Source of the DNA: Acidovorax sp. SUPP3334
GTDB lineage: Bacteria; Pseudomonadota; Gammaproteobacteria; Burkholderiales; Burkholderiaceae_C
Direction of reading: 5' to 3'
Assembly: GCF_030159055.1 (NCBI RefSeq)
Contig: NZ_BQXQ01000043.1
Coordinates: 1 to 36,426 of the forward strand
Length of the DNA stretch: 36,426 nucleotides
Shown here: in pieces, positions 8,138-17,522 of the stretch
How the letters are laid out: the number at the start of each line of letters is the position of its first letter
How positions within the stretch are numbered: the first letter of the stretch is position 1
The notes under the pieces: generated by a model
Databases searched by the model: none
What the model was told of the DNA's origin: nothing
Seen by the model: the letters and a program-made list of their open reading frames with translations, nothing else
Made by a program: the position numbers and the translations under genes

Positions 8138-10561
8138 TCAATGCTTTACGGAGCCTGCCGTAGCGGTACTTTTTTGTTCCGGTGCAGGTACAGCAGCAGC
8201 GATCTCTTCATCGGTCAGCGCAATCGGCTTGCGCTCGAGCGCCACTTCAAGGACCTTGTCGATCCACTTCACCGGCACGATTTCCAGACCGCTCTTCACG
8301 TTTTCAGGAATCTCCTGCAAGTCCTTCACGTTCTCCTCCGGAATCAGCACAGTCTTGATGCCTCCGCGCAGTGCCGCCAGCAGCTTCTCCTTCAATCCAC
8401 CAATGGCCGTGACCTCACCCCGCAAAGTGATTTCACCCGTCATCGCGACATCACCACGCACCGGAATACCAGTGAGTGCCGAAACGAAAGCCGTTGTCAT
8501 GGCAGCGCCCGCGCTGGGTCCGTCCTTAGGCGTTGCGCCATCGGGCACGTGAATGTGGATGTCGCGCTTCTCGAACGCCTCGTCCTTGATGCCAAGCATC
8601 CGCGCACGGCTGCGTACCACCGTTCGTGCTGCCTCGACAGACTCCTTCATCACGTCTCCCAGCGAGCCAGTGCGCGTGATCACGCCTTTTCCGGGCATGG
8701 TGGCCGCTTCGATGGTGAGCAGATCGCCGCCCACCTCAGTCCAAGCCAAGCCTACGACCTGTCCCACTTGGTTCTGCTGCTCCGCACGTCCATAGGTGTA
8801 CTTGCGCACGCCCAGGTAATCGGGAAGGTTGTCCGCAGTCACCACGACTTGTGGGGTGGCTTGCTTGAGCTGCAACGCTTTGACGACCTTGCGGCAGATC
8901 TTCGACAGTTCGCGCTCGAGCGAACGCACACCTGCTTCGCGGGTGTAGTAACGCACGACGTCCCGCACAGCCGATTCGGAGACCTGAAGCTCCTCGTCCT
9001 TGACGCCGTTGTTGCCCATCTGCTTGGGCAACAAATACTTCATGGCAATGTTAGTCTTCTCGTCTTCGGTGTAGCCCGACAGGCGAATCACTTCCATGCG
9101 ATCCAGAAGCGCTGGCGGAATGTTCATCGAATTCGAGGTGGCGACGAACATCACATCGCTGAGATCGAAGTCCACTTCCACATAGTGATCGCCGAACTTG
9201 TGATTCTGCTCGGGGTCGAGAACTTCCAACAGCGCACTCGAAGGGTCACCGCGGAAATCGGTCCCGAGCTTGTCGATTTCGTCCAGCAGGAACAGCGGAT
9301 TGCGCGTGCCGACCTTATTCAAGCTCTGAAGCACCTTGCCAGGCATTGCACCGATGTAAGTCCGGCGGTGGCCTCGGATCTCCGCCTCATCGCGCATCCC
9401 GCCCAAAGCCATTCGAACGTACTTGCGCCCTGTTGCCTTGGCGATCGACTGGCCAAGCGACGTCTTACCCACACCCGGTGGGCCTACCAAGCACAGGATC
9501 GGAGCCTTGACCTTGTCCACACGTTGCTGAACCGCGAGGTATTCCAGGATGCGATCCTTGACTTTGTCGAGGCCGTAATGGTCTTCGTTGAGAACGCCTT
9601 CGGCATTCATCAGATCGTGCTTGATCTTGGTCTTTTTGCTCCAAGGCAAGCCGGTCAGCACTTCAATGTAATTGCGCACGACCGTTGCTTCCGCCGACAT
9701 GGGCGACATGAGCTTGAGCTTCTTCAGCTCACTGTCGGCCTTTTTGCGCGCCTCGGCAGGCATTTTTGCGAGCTTGATCTTCTTTTCGATCTCCTCGATG
9801 TCTGCGCCCTCTTCGCCTTCGCCAAGCTCTTTCTGAATCGCCTTGACCTGCTCGTTGAGGTAGAAATCGCGCTGATTCTTCTCCATCTGCCGCTTCACAC
9901 GGCCGCGAATCTTCTTGTCGACATTGAGAATGTCCACTTCCCGATCCAGTTGTTCGAAAAGGTTTTCCAGACGGAGCTTTACATCGGACAGGTCAAGCAC
10001 CACCTGCTTGTTTTCCAACTTGAGCGGAAGATGGGCAGCAATCGTATCCGCCAGGCGCCCCGGGTCATCAATGGCAGAAATCGACGTCAGGATCTCAGGC
10101 GGGATTTTCTTGTTCAGCTTGACGTATTGATCGAACTGCTGCATCACGGCCCGGCGCAGTGCTTCGATCTCACTGGGCTTGTGCCCGTCATCCTGCGCTT
10201 CGACAGGCGCGACCGTGGCAGTGAAATGGGTTTCGTTGTCCTGAATGGCGGAAACGAGCGCCCGCTGCTGACCTTCGACCAACACCTTCACGGTGCCGTC
10301 GGGCAATTTCAGCATCTGCAGAATCGTGGAGACGCACCCCACGTCGAACATGTCGGAGACGAGGGGCTCGTCTTTGGCCGCTGTTTTCTGGGCGACCAGC
10401 ATGATTTTCCGATCGGCATCCATGGCCAACTCCAGGGCCTTGATGCTCTTCGGTCGCCCCACGAAAAGCGGGATCACCATGTGGGGGAAAACGACCACGT
10501 CGCGCAAAGGCAGCAACGGCAGGTCAATGGGGGTGGCAGGCAGGGGGGTGTGTCCGGACAT
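8138..10561 (-). CDS. lon: ATP-dependent protease Lon
   Basis: This 807-residue cytoplasmic AAA+ serine protease degrades misfolded and specific regulatory proteins as a hexamer. The N-terminal substrate-binding domain starts at [13 protein letters not shown]. The ATPase domain carries Walker A (GPPGVGKTS) and Walker B (LFLLDEIDK). The C-terminal protease domain has the Ser-Lys dyad: S683 in [10 protein letters not shown] and K726 in GGLKEKLL. The start at 10561 is preferred because GAGGA lies 7-11 bases upstream; open reading continues to 10597 but lacks such a site. Length is normal for the family. It is the last gene of the tig-clpP-clpX-lon block and is followed by the tRNA cluster. Confidence 0.99.
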   Translation of the reverse strand: MSGHTPLPATPIDLPLLPLRDVVVFPHMVIPLFVGRPKSIKALELAMDADRKIMLVAQKTAAKDEPLVSDMFDVGCVSTILQMLKLPDGTVKVLVEGQQRALVSAIQDNETHFTATVAPVEAQDDGHKPSEIEALRRAVMQQFDQYVKLNKKIPPEILTSISAIDDPGRLADTIAAHLPLKLENKQVVLDLSDVKLRLENLFEQLDREVDILNVDKKIRGRVKRQMEKNQRDFYLNEQVKAIQKELGEGEEGADIEEIEKKIKLAKMPAEARKKADSELKKLKLMSPMSAEATVVRNYIEVLTGLPWSKKTKIKHDLMNAEGVLNEDHYGLDKVKDRILEYLAVQQRVDKVKAPILCLVGPPGVGKTSLGQSIAKATGRKYVRMALGGMRDEAEIRGHRRTYIGAMPGKVLQSLNKVGTRNPLFLLDEIDKLGTDFRGDPSSALLEVLDPEQNHKFGDHYVEVDFDLSDVMFVATSNSMNIPPALLDRMEVIRLSGYTEDEKTNIAMKYLLPKQMGNNGVKDEELQVSESAVRDVVRYYTREAGVRSLERELSKICRKVVKALQLKQATPQVVVTADNLPDYLGVRKYTYGRAEQQNQVGQVVGLAWTEVGGDLLTIEAATMPGKGVITRTGSLGDVMKESVEAARTVVRSRARMLGIKDEAFEKRDIHIHVPDGATPKDGPSAGAAMTTAFVSALTGIPVRGDVAMTGEITLRGEVTAIGGLKEKLLAALRGGIKTVLIPEENVKDLQEIPENVKSGLEIVPVKWIDKVLEVALERKPIALTDEEIAAAVPAPEQKSTATAGSVKH

Positions 10562-10584
10562 GGAAATCCTCATGAAGCTGTTCG

Positions 10585-10613
10585 GAATATGGTCCAACAG
10601 CGAGATTTTTCAA
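10585..10613 (-). promoter_or_regulatory. Candidate heat-shock or housekeeping promoter of lon
   Basis: In the 140-base gap between clpX and lon, the minus strand shows TTGAAA, then 15 bases, then CCATATT. This resembles the sigma-32 pattern (CTTGAAA with CCCCAT-like -10). The same -35 could also serve sigma-70 with TATTCC. Lon is heat-shock controlled in many proteobacteria, which supports the call, but the match is partial. Confidence 0.4.
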
Positions 10614-10701
10614 CCCACCACAATCGCTGGAAAAGCGAAGGCGATGGGTTGCAGGCGAAGAGGACTGCAGGCGGGCTGCTGTGTAACCGGCGTGCCGAGC
10701 C

Positions 10702-11967
10702 TCAGGCTTTCTTGGCAGCCTCTCGATAAACGAGCAGGGGAGCCTTGTTCTCTTCGATGGTGGATTCATCCACCACCACTTTTTCCACATTGGTGGCGTT
10801 GGGCAAGTCGAACATGGTGCTGATCAAGGATTGCTCCAGAATCGATCGCAGTCCACGCGCGCCCGTCTTGCGGGCCAAGGCTTTGCGAGCGATGGCCTTG
10901 AGCGCAGCGGGGCGGATTTCCAGATCGACGCCCTCCATGGAAAGCAGCTTGTTGTACTGCTTGACCAGCGCGTTCTTGGGCTCGGTCAGGATCTGAACCA
11001 ATGCATCTTCGCTCAACTCAGCCAGAGCGGTGACCACAGGCATCCGGCCCACCAGTTCGGGAATCAAGCCGAATTTGATCAAGTCTTCCGGTTCGATTTC
11101 GGTGAACACCTCGGTCAGCGAGCGTTGCTTCTTGCTTTTGACCGAAGCACCGAAACCGATGCCGGAAGCCTCGGTGCGGTTTTCAATCACCTTTTCAAGC
11201 CCGGCAAATGCACCACCACAGATGAAAAGAATGTTCGTGGTGTCGATCTGCAGGAAATCCTGATTGGGGTGCTTGCGTCCACCCTGCGGCGGCACGCTGG
11301 CCATGGTGCCTTCGATGAGCTTGAGCAAGGCTTGCTGCACGCCCTCGCCGGATACGTCTCGGGTGATCGAAGGGTTGTCCGACTTTCGGGAAATCTTGTC
11401 GATTTCGTCGATGTAGACGATTCCGCGCTGGGCCCGCTCGACCTCGTAGTTGCAGCTTTGCAAAAGCTTCTGGACGATGTTTTCGACGTCCTCTCCCACG
11501 TAACCTGCTTCGGTCAAGGTCGTGGCATCGGCCATCACAAAGGGCACATCGAGCATGCGCGCCAGAGTTTGGGCGAGCAGCGTCTTGCCAGAGCCGGTAG
11601 GGCCGATCAGCAAAATATTGCTCTTGGACAGCTCGACCTCGTCCTTGCCAGCCTTGTCCTTGTGGCGCAGGCGCTTGTAGTGGTTGTACACCGCCACCGC
11701 CAACGTGCGCTTGGCAAAGTCCTGTCCGATGACGTAGCTGTCCAGGTTCGACTTGATTTCCGCCGGTGTGGGCAGGTCACCGCGAGATTCTCGGGTGCCG
11801 TCTGCTGCAGGAAGCTCATCCCGGATGATTTCATTGCACAGGTCAATGCACTCGTCGCAGATAAAAACCGACGGACCGGCGATCAGCTTCTTTACCTCAT
11901 GCTGGCTTTTACCGCAAAAGGAGCAGTAAAGGGTTTTTTCGCTGGAAGAGCCTTTTTTCTCGGCCAT
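10702..11967 (-). CDS. clpX: ATP-dependent Clp protease ATP-binding subunit ClpX
   Basis: This 421-residue AAA+ unfoldase recognises tagged substrates and feeds them into ClpP. The N-terminal zinc-binding domain has C15, C18, C37 and C40. Walker A is GPTGSGKT (122-129) and Walker B is IVYIDEIDK. The IGF-type loop that docks on ClpP is present as ASGIGFGAS, and the sensor region contains [11 protein letters not shown]. Length and domain order are those of E. coli ClpX. It follows clpP after a 100-base gap that contains a strong terminator-like hairpin, so it may partly depend on its own promoter or on read-through. Confidence 0.99.
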   Translation of the reverse strand: MAEKKGSSSEKTLYCSFCGKSQHEVKKLIAGPSVFICDECIDLCNEIIRDELPAADGTRESRGDLPTPAEIKSNLDSYVIGQDFAKRTLAVAVYNHYKRLRHKDKAGKDEVELSKSNILLIGPTGSGKTLLAQTLARMLDVPFVMADATTLTEAGYVGEDVENIVQKLLQSCNYEVERAQRGIVYIDEIDKISRKSDNPSITRDVSGEGVQQALLKLIEGTMASVPPQGGRKHPNQDFLQIDTTNILFICGGAFAGLEKVIENRTEASGIGFGASVKSKKQRSLTEVFTEIEPEDLIKFGLIPELVGRMPVVTALAELSEDALVQILTEPKNALVKQYNKLLSMEGVDLEIRPAALKAIARKALARKTGARGLRSILEQSLISTMFDLPNATNVEKVVVDESTIEENKAPLLVYREAAKKA

Positions 11968-12014
11968 GGGGGCAATGCCTCGTGTTGCGGAAAGTTGTCA
12001 GGATGATAACGAAA

Positions 12015-12048
12015 TAAAAAACGGCGTCTTCCCTAGGGAAAACGCCGC
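12015..12048 (-). terminator. Intrinsic terminator between clpP and clpX
   Basis: On the minus strand a GC-rich hairpin (GGCGT...ACGCC with an inner TTCCC-TA-GGGAA stem) is followed by TTTTTT. It is a classical Rho-independent terminator placed just after the clpP stop codon and ahead of clpX. Read-through or a separate clpX promoter must exist. Confidence 0.7.
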
Positions 12049-12067
12049 GTATTCCCTTGCGGAGCGA

Positions 12068-12676
12068 TCAGGGGCGCTTGGCGATGACCTGATCCACGAG
12101 ACCATACTCCTTGGCTTCGTCGGCTGTGAGGAAGTAGTCGCGCTCGGTGTCGTTCTTGACCTTGTCCAGCGGTTGGCCTGTGCGTTCCGCCAGGATGCGG
12201 TTCATCTGGTCCTTGGTACGGAGGATATCCCTTGCGTGGATTTCGATGTCCGTCGCCTGACCACGCGCGCCACCCAGCACCTGGTGAATCATGATCTTGG
12301 AGTTGGGCAGCGAAAAGCGCTTGCCTTTGGCACCCGCCGCCAGCAGGAACGCGCCCATGCTGGCTGCGAAGCCGACGCACATCGTCGAAACGTCGGGCTT
12401 GATGAACTGCATGGTGTCGTAGATCGCCATGCCTGCGGTAACGCTGCCGCCAGGCGAGTTGATATAGAAAGAGATGTCCTTGTCGGGGTTCTCGCTTTCG
12501 AGGAACAACAACTGGGCAACCACAAGGTTGGCGGTCTGGTCATTGACCTCGCCCACCAGAAAAATGATTCGCTCTTTCAGCAGCCGCGAATAGATGTCGT
12601 AGGAGCGTTCGCCGCGTCCCGACTGCTCGATAACCATAGGGACCATGCCCAAGGCTTGTGTTTCCAGTGCATTCAT
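12068..12676 (-). CDS. clpP: ATP-dependent Clp protease proteolytic subunit ClpP
   Basis: The 202-residue serine peptidase forms the tetradecameric barrel that degrades substrates unfolded by ClpX (and ClpA). The catalytic triad is visible: S106 (GFAASMGAF), H131 ([10 protein letters not shown]) and D180 (TERDYFLT). The oxyanion and substrate strand [10 protein letters not shown] is intact. The start at 12676 is preferred over the open-frame extension to 12754 because AGGAGA lies 6-11 bases upstream and the N-terminus then matches the family. It sits between tig and clpX on the same strand. Confidence 0.99.
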   Translation of the reverse strand: MNALETQALGMVPMVIEQSGRGERSYDIYSRLLKERIIFLVGEVNDQTANLVVAQLLFLESENPDKDISFYINSPGGSVTAGMAIYDTMQFIKPDVSTMCVGFAASMGAFLLAAGAKGKRFSLPNSKIMIHQVLGGARGQATDIEIHARDILRTKDQMNRILAERTGQPLDKVKNDTERDYFLTADEAKEYGLVDQVIAKRP

Positions 12677-12714
12677 ATTTTCTCCTGTCAAGCGGATACT
12701 GTACCCATAAATGA

Positions 12715-12749
12715 ATTGGGGCTTGTGCATGCAAGCACAAGCCCCCAAT
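12715..12749 (-). terminator. Long inverted repeat between tig and clpP
   Basis: ATTGGGGCTTGTGC and its complement, with one extra C, flank the loop ATGCAA. The hairpin is downstream of the tig stop and 39 bases upstream of the clpP start. Only a weak T-rich stretch follows on the minus strand, so it may be a partial terminator or an mRNA processing or stability element that sets the tig/clpP ratio. Confidence 0.45.
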
Positions 12750-12800
12750 GTCATCCAACCGCCAGAAACCGCAATGGGTTCATCCAGCAGTACCAGCGCT

Positions 12801-14111
12801 TCAGCCCTGGCCCATCAGTTCGTCGAAGGAGACGGACTTGTCCGTCACCTTGGCCTTGCCCATCACGAAGTCGGTCACGTTGTTTTCGATGACAACGGCT
12901 TCGACTTCAGCCAGGCGTTGGCGGTCGCCGAAGTACCAGCGCACGACGTCTTCAGGCTTTTCATAGCTGGCGGCCAATTCGTCCACATGGGCCTTCAGTT
13001 GTTCGGGCTTGGCGTGCAGTTCGTTGGCGCGCACCAACTCCGCCACGACCAGACCCAGACGCACGCGGCGCTCGGCCTGTGGACGGAACACGTCTTCAGG
13101 GATTTCAGCCTTGTCCGCGTCCTTGATGCCGCGCTGCTTGAGGTCGGCACGGGCGCCTTCCAGCAGGCGGGCGATTTCTGCCTGCACGCTGGCATTGGGC
13201 AGGTCCAGTTCGGCCTTGGACACCAGTGCGTCCATCACGGCCTGCTTGTTGCGGGCCAGCAGGCGGAACTTGACTTCGCGCTCCAGGTTCTTCTTGATGT
13301 CGGCGCGCAGGCCATCGACCGTGCCGTCGGCAATGCCGAGGGACTTGGCGAGCTGCTCGTTGACTTCGGGCAGGTGGGCGGCTTCGATCTTCTTCACGGT
13401 GACCATGAAGTCGGCCGTCTTGCCGGCCACGTCCTTGCCGTGGTAGTCCTCGGGGAAGGCCAGCGGGAAGGTCTTGCTTTCACCCGACTTCATGCCGCGC
13501 ACGGCGTCTTCGAATTCCTTGAGCATCTGGCCTTCGCCGACCAGGAACTGGAAGTCTTCTGCCTTGCCGCCGGAGAAGGTTTCGCCGTCGATCTTGCCCT
13601 CGAAGTCGACCGTCACGCGGTCGCCGTCTTCGGCAGCAGCGCCTTGCGCGCGCTGGGCGAAGCTGCGGCGCTGCTTGCGCAGGATGTCGATGGTCTTGTC
13701 GATGGCGGCGTCGGTCACTTCAGCGGAGAGCTTCTCGACTTCGGCGCCGGTCAGGTCGCCGATCTTGACTTCAGGGAACACTTCGAACACGGCGTCGAAA
13801 GTGACCTGGCCTTCAGGGGCGCCATCTTTTTCGGTGATGCGTGGCTGGCCGGCCACGCGCAGGTTGGCTTCGTTGGCGGCTTGGGCGAACGCTTCGCCGA
13901 CCTTGTCGTTCAGCACTTCGTATTGAACCGAGTAGCCATAGCGCTGGGCCACGACGTTCATCGGCACCTTGCCGGGACGGAAACCGTCCATCTTCACGGT
14001 GCGGGCCAGGCGCTTGAGGCGCATGTCGACCTCGGACTGGATCGCGGTGAGGGGCAGGCTCAGCGTGATCTTGCGCTCGAGCTTTTCAAGGGTCTCAACA
14101 GTAACGGCCAT
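12801..14111 (-). CDS. tig: Trigger factor (ribosome-associated chaperone and prolyl isomerase)
   Basis: This 436-residue protein binds the ribosome exit tunnel and helps nascent chains fold. The N-terminal ribosome-binding domain starts [14 protein letters not shown] and carries the ribosome-docking region near [10 protein letters not shown]. The FKBP-type isomerase domain follows ([19 protein letters not shown]), then the long helical C-terminal chaperone domain. The start at 14111 has GAGGAAGAG just upstream; an upstream extension to 14162 lacks support and runs toward the tRNA-Leu gene. It is the first gene of the proteostasis block. Confidence 0.98.
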   Translation of the reverse strand: MAVTVETLEKLERKITLSLPLTAIQSEVDMRLKRLARTVKMDGFRPGKVPMNVVAQRYGYSVQYEVLNDKVGEAFAQAANEANLRVAGQPRITEKDGAPEGQVTFDAVFEVFPEVKIGDLTGAEVEKLSAEVTDAAIDKTIDILRKQRRSFAQRAQGAAAEDGDRVTVDFEGKIDGETFSGGKAEDFQFLVGEGQMLKEFEDAVRGMKSGESKTFPLAFPEDYHGKDVAGKTADFMVTVKKIEAAHLPEVNEQLAKSLGIADGTVDGLRADIKKNLEREVKFRLLARNKQAVMDALVSKAELDLPNASVQAEIARLLEGARADLKQRGIKDADKAEIPEDVFRPQAERRVRLGLVVAELVRANELHAKPEQLKAHVDELAASYEKPEDVVRWYFGDRQRLAEVEAVVIENNVTDFVMGKAKVTDKSVSFDELMGQG

Positions 14112-14164
14112 GGCTCTTCCTCTATGAATATGGGGACCGTGACGGCTGCTTTGCAGCCGCACCG

Positions 14165-14251
14165 TGGTGCGCGGGGGGGGACTCGAACCCCCACACCATT
14201 GCTGGCGTCAGGACCTAAACCTGGTGCGTCTACCAATTTCGCCACCCGCGC
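14165..14251 (-). tRNA. tRNA-Leu (anticodon TAG)
   Basis: An 87-base type II tRNA with encoded CCA. The acceptor stem pairs GCGCGGG with CCCGCGC, the anticodon loop TTTAGGT carries TAG, a long variable arm is present and the T-arm is GGGGG-TTCGAGT-CCCCC. It lies 53 bases upstream of tig on the same strand. Confidence 0.96.
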
Positions 14252-14261
14252 AAACTTACAA

Positions 14262-14294
14262 ACAAAACAGGCGCCCGGCTGGGCCACCCGCCTG
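14262..14294 (-). terminator. Intrinsic terminator after the RND pump gene
   Basis: On the minus strand CAGGCG...CGCCTG with a GC-rich inner stem (GGCCCAGCC) is followed by TTTTGTTTG. It lies between the stop of the efflux gene and tRNA-Leu and should end the pump transcript before the tRNA. Confidence 0.6.
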
Positions 14295-14344
14295 TGTGAA
14301 ATTGGTCAACCTTCGATTTTACCTTGTCGGCTGACCGACTCCGA

Positions 14345-17300
14345 TCAAACCGGTTTCGGAGCGTGCGGATCGGGCTCTTTCACACGGAACCAAGCCGCGT
14401 ACATGGCGGGCAGGGCCAGCAGTGTCAGCACCGTCGCCACGATGAGCCCGCCCATGATGGCCACGGCCATCGGGCCCCAGAACACGCTGCGCGACAGCGG
14501 GATCATGGCCAGCACGGCGGCGGCGGCGGTCAGCACGATCGGACGCAGGCGGCGCACGGCCGATTCCACGATCGCGTCCCAGGCCGGCACCCCGCGCGCA
14601 CGGTCTTGCTCGATCTGGTCGATCAGGATGACGGAGTTGCGCTGGATCATGCCCATGAGCGCGATCACGCCCAGCAGCGCGACGAAGCCGAACGGCCGGC
14701 CGAGCAGCAGCAGCGCGCCCGCCACCCCAGCGATGCCCAGCGGGCCCGTCAGGAACACCAGCACCGCGCGGCTGAAGCTGTGCAGCTGCAGCATCAAGAG
14801 CGTGAACGTGATGAAAAGCATGATCGGAATGCCCGCAGCGATGGAGGCCGAGCCCTTGGAGCTTTCCTCCACCGCGCCCGCCACTTCGATGCGGTAGCCG
14901 GTCTGGCCGGCGGCGTGCCACTTGGCCTCCAGCTGGCGCAGTCCAGGCACCAATGCCTCGGTCACGGTGGCACCTTGCAGGCCCTCGATGACGTCGCCTT
15001 GCACGGTGATGGCGTAGTCGCGGTTTTCTCGCCACATCACGCCCGGCTCCCAGGTGAAGACCGGCCGCGCGATCTGCGTCAGCGGAATGGCTTTGCCAGA
15101 GGCGGTGGGCAGGTAGGCGTTGGCCACGTCGGTGATGGCCTTGCGCTCGTCCGGGGGCTGGCGGAAGACGATGTCGATGAGCTTGTCGCCTTCGCGGTAC
15201 TGGCCCACCGTCGTGCCGGTGAAGACGGTGCGTGCGGCCTGCGCGATGGACTGGCTGGTCACGCCCAGGGCGCGGGCCTTGTCCTGGTCCACCTCCAGGC
15301 GCATGACCTTGACGGACTCGTTCCAGTTGTCGTTCACGCCACGCATCTGAGGGTGTTCGCGCAGGATGGCCTTGACCTCGTCGGCGCGGGCGCGCAGCAC
15401 GGTCGGGTCGCTGCCCACCACGCGAAATTGCACCGGATACGGCACCGGCGGCCCGTTGGGCAGTAGTTTCACGCGCGCCCGCACTTCGGGAAATTCTCGC
15501 GCCATCATTTCCGGCAGGCCCACGCGCATCGATTCGCGCACCTTGAGGTCTTGCGGCACCACGATGAACTGCGACACGTTGGTCTGCGGGAAAACCTGAT
15601 CCAGCGGTAGATAGAAGCGCGGCACGCCGGAGCCCACCCACACGGTGACCGTGGAGACACCCGCCTCGGCGCGCAGGCGCGCCTCCACGCGGCGCGTGAC
15701 CTCTTCATTGGCCGCGTACGAGGTTCCTTCGGGCAACCAGATGTCCATCAGCAGCTCGGGCCGGCTCGAATCCGGGAAGAACTGCTGCTGCACCCGGCCC
15801 ATGCCGACGATGCCGAGCGCGAAGATGCCCACGGTGAGGCCGATGGTGATCCAGCGATAGCGCACGCACCAGTCCACGCAGCGGCGGAACACGTTGTAGA
15901 AGCCGCTGTCGAAGGCCTCGTGCGGCTGCCCGTCTTCGCCCAGATGCACGTGCGGCGGCTTCTTGAGCAGCAGCGTGCCCAGGTACGGCACGAAGTACAC
16001 GGAGACCAGCCAAGACAGCACCAGCGCGATCACCGTCACGGCGAAGATGGCGAAGGTGTATTCGCCGGTCACCGACTTGGCGATGCCGATGGGCAGAAAG
16101 CCGGCGGCGGTGATGAGCGTGCCGGTCAGCATCGGCATGGCGGTGATCTCGTAGGCGAAAGTGGCGGCGCGCACCTTGTCGTAGCCCTCCTCCATCTTTC
16201 GCACCATCATTTCGACGGCGATGATGGCGTCGTCCACCAGCAGCCCCAGGGCGATGATGAGCGAGCCGAGCGAGATCTTGTGCAGGCCGATGTTCCAGTA
16301 CCACATGGCCAGGAACGTGACCGCCAGCACCAGCGGAATCGTGATGCCCACCACGAGCCCCGGGCGGATATCCAGCGTCCAGCGCTTCCACAGCGGGTGC
16401 CGGCCCGGGCGCTTGTGCAGACCCAGGGCCAGGAAGCTCACGGCCAGCACGATCACCACGGCCTCGATCAGCACCTTCACGAACTCGTTGACCGACGACG
16501 AAACCGACTTCGGCTGATCCTGCACGTTCACCAGCTTCACGCCGGCCGGCAAGGTCTTTTCGATTTCCTGCGTGACGGCATGCAGCGCCTCGCCCAGACG
16601 GATGATGTCGCCGCCCTTGGCCATCGAGACGCCCAGCGCGATCACTTCCTTGCCCTGGTGGCGCACCTTCACGGCCACGGGCTCGACGTAGCCGCGATGC
16701 ACTTCGGCGATGTCGCCCAGGCGGATCTGCGCGCCCGAGGCGCCGCGGATCGGCATGGCGCGCAACTCCTCCACCGCGCCGAACTGGCCGGCCACGCGCA
16801 CCTGGACCTGGTCCTGGGGCGTCTGGATGGTGCCGGCGCTCTCCACCGCGTTCTGCTGGCCCAATTGCGCCAGCACCTGGTTCATGTCCAGGCCCAGCTG
16901 CGCCAGGCGCTTCTGGGAGATTTCGATGTAGAGCTTTTCATCCTGCACGCCGAACTGCTCCACCTTGGCCACGTCGGGCACGCGCAGCAATTGCTGGCGC
17001 ACATCGTCGGCGAAGGTCTTCACCTCGGCGTAGCTGAAGCCTTCGGACTCCAGAGCATAGATCACGCCGTACACATCGCCGAAGTCATCGTTGAAGAAAG
17101 GGCCCTGCACGCCCTGCGGCAGCGTGCCGCGCATGTCGTTGATCTTCTTGCGGACCGTGTACCAGACGTTGGGCACATCGCCCGCCTTGGACGAGTCCTT
17201 GATGTTGAAGATGATCTGCGACTCGCCGGGCTTGGAGTAGCTGCGGATCTTGTCGGCGTAAGGCACCTCCTGCAGCGTGCGCTCCAGCTTATCGGTCACC

Positions 17301-17512
17301 TGCTCGGCCACTTGCTGGGCCGTGGCGCCGGGCCAGAAAGTGCGAACCACCATGGCACGGAAGGTGAAAGGCGGATCTTCGTCCTGCCCGAGCTGGAAGT
17401 AGGCACCGAAGCCCATCAGCATCAGCACGATCATCAAATAGCGCGTGAGCGCCGGATGGTCGAGCGCCCATTTGGAGAGGTTGAAGCCCTCTTTCGGCTG
17501 GATCTGCGTCAT
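14345..17512 (-). CDS. RND-family efflux transporter, inner-membrane pump subunit
   Basis: This 1055-residue proton-driven exporter is of the HAE/AcrB class. The expected layout is visible: one membrane helix near residues 20-38, a first periplasmic porter/docking domain, helices 2-6, a cytoplasmic link, helix 7 (about 550-570), a second periplasmic domain, and helices 8-12 with IPIMLFITFTLLMLQL and the end near AMYAAWF. Helix 4 carries the paired aspartates of the proton relay (GLLVDDAIIAVEM). The substrate cannot be told from the sequence. It begins 10 bases after the adaptor gene on the same strand, so the two form an operon. No outer-membrane channel gene is adjacent, so it probably shares one encoded elsewhere. 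Confidence 0.95.
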   Translation of the reverse strand: MTQIQPKEGFNLSKWALDHPALTRYLMIVLMLMGFGAYFQLGQDEDPPFTFRAMVVRTFWPGATAQQVAEQVTDKLERTLQEVPYADKIRSYSKPGESQIIFNIKDSSKAGDVPNVWYTVRKKINDMRGTLPQGVQGPFFNDDFGDVYGVIYALESEGFSYAEVKTFADDVRQQLLRVPDVAKVEQFGVQDEKLYIEISQKRLAQLGLDMNQVLAQLGQQNAVESAGTIQTPQDQVQVRVAGQFGAVEELRAMPIRGASGAQIRLGDIAEVHRGYVEPVAVKVRHQGKEVIALGVSMAKGGDIIRLGEALHAVTQEIEKTLPAGVKLVNVQDQPKSVSSSVNEFVKVLIEAVVIVLAVSFLALGLHKRPGRHPLWKRWTLDIRPGLVVGITIPLVLAVTFLAMWYWNIGLHKISLGSLIIALGLLVDDAIIAVEMMVRKMEEGYDKVRAATFAYEITAMPMLTGTLITAAGFLPIGIAKSVTGEYTFAIFAVTVIALVLSWLVSVYFVPYLGTLLLKKPPHVHLGEDGQPHEAFDSGFYNVFRRCVDWCVRYRWITIGLTVGIFALGIVGMGRVQQQFFPDSSRPELLMDIWLPEGTSYAANEEVTRRVEARLRAEAGVSTVTVWVGSGVPRFYLPLDQVFPQTNVSQFIVVPQDLKVRESMRVGLPEMMAREFPEVRARVKLLPNGPPVPYPVQFRVVGSDPTVLRARADEVKAILREHPQMRGVNDNWNESVKVMRLEVDQDKARALGVTSQSIAQAARTVFTGTTVGQYREGDKLIDIVFRQPPDERKAITDVANAYLPTASGKAIPLTQIARPVFTWEPGVMWRENRDYAITVQGDVIEGLQGATVTEALVPGLRQLEAKWHAAGQTGYRIEVAGAVEESSKGSASIAAGIPIMLFITFTLLMLQLHSFSRAVLVFLTGPLGIAGVAGALLLLGRPFGFVALLGVIALMGMIQRNSVILIDQIEQDRARGVPAWDAIVESAVRRLRPIVLTAAAAVLAMIPLSRSVFWGPMAVAIMGGLIVATVLTLLALPAMYAAWFRVKEPDPHAPKPV

Positions 17513-17522
17513 GGAAAAGCCT

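Noticed and set aside
8114-10729. 871-codon open frame on the plus strand over lon
   Set aside because: It is antisense to an unmistakable lon gene, has no family motif, and is His/Arg/Leu-rich as expected from the reverse of high-GC codons.
12711-14897. 728-codon plus-strand frame across tig, tRNA-Leu and the pump 3' end
   Set aside because: It runs through a tRNA and two genes on the other strand, which no real gene would do here.
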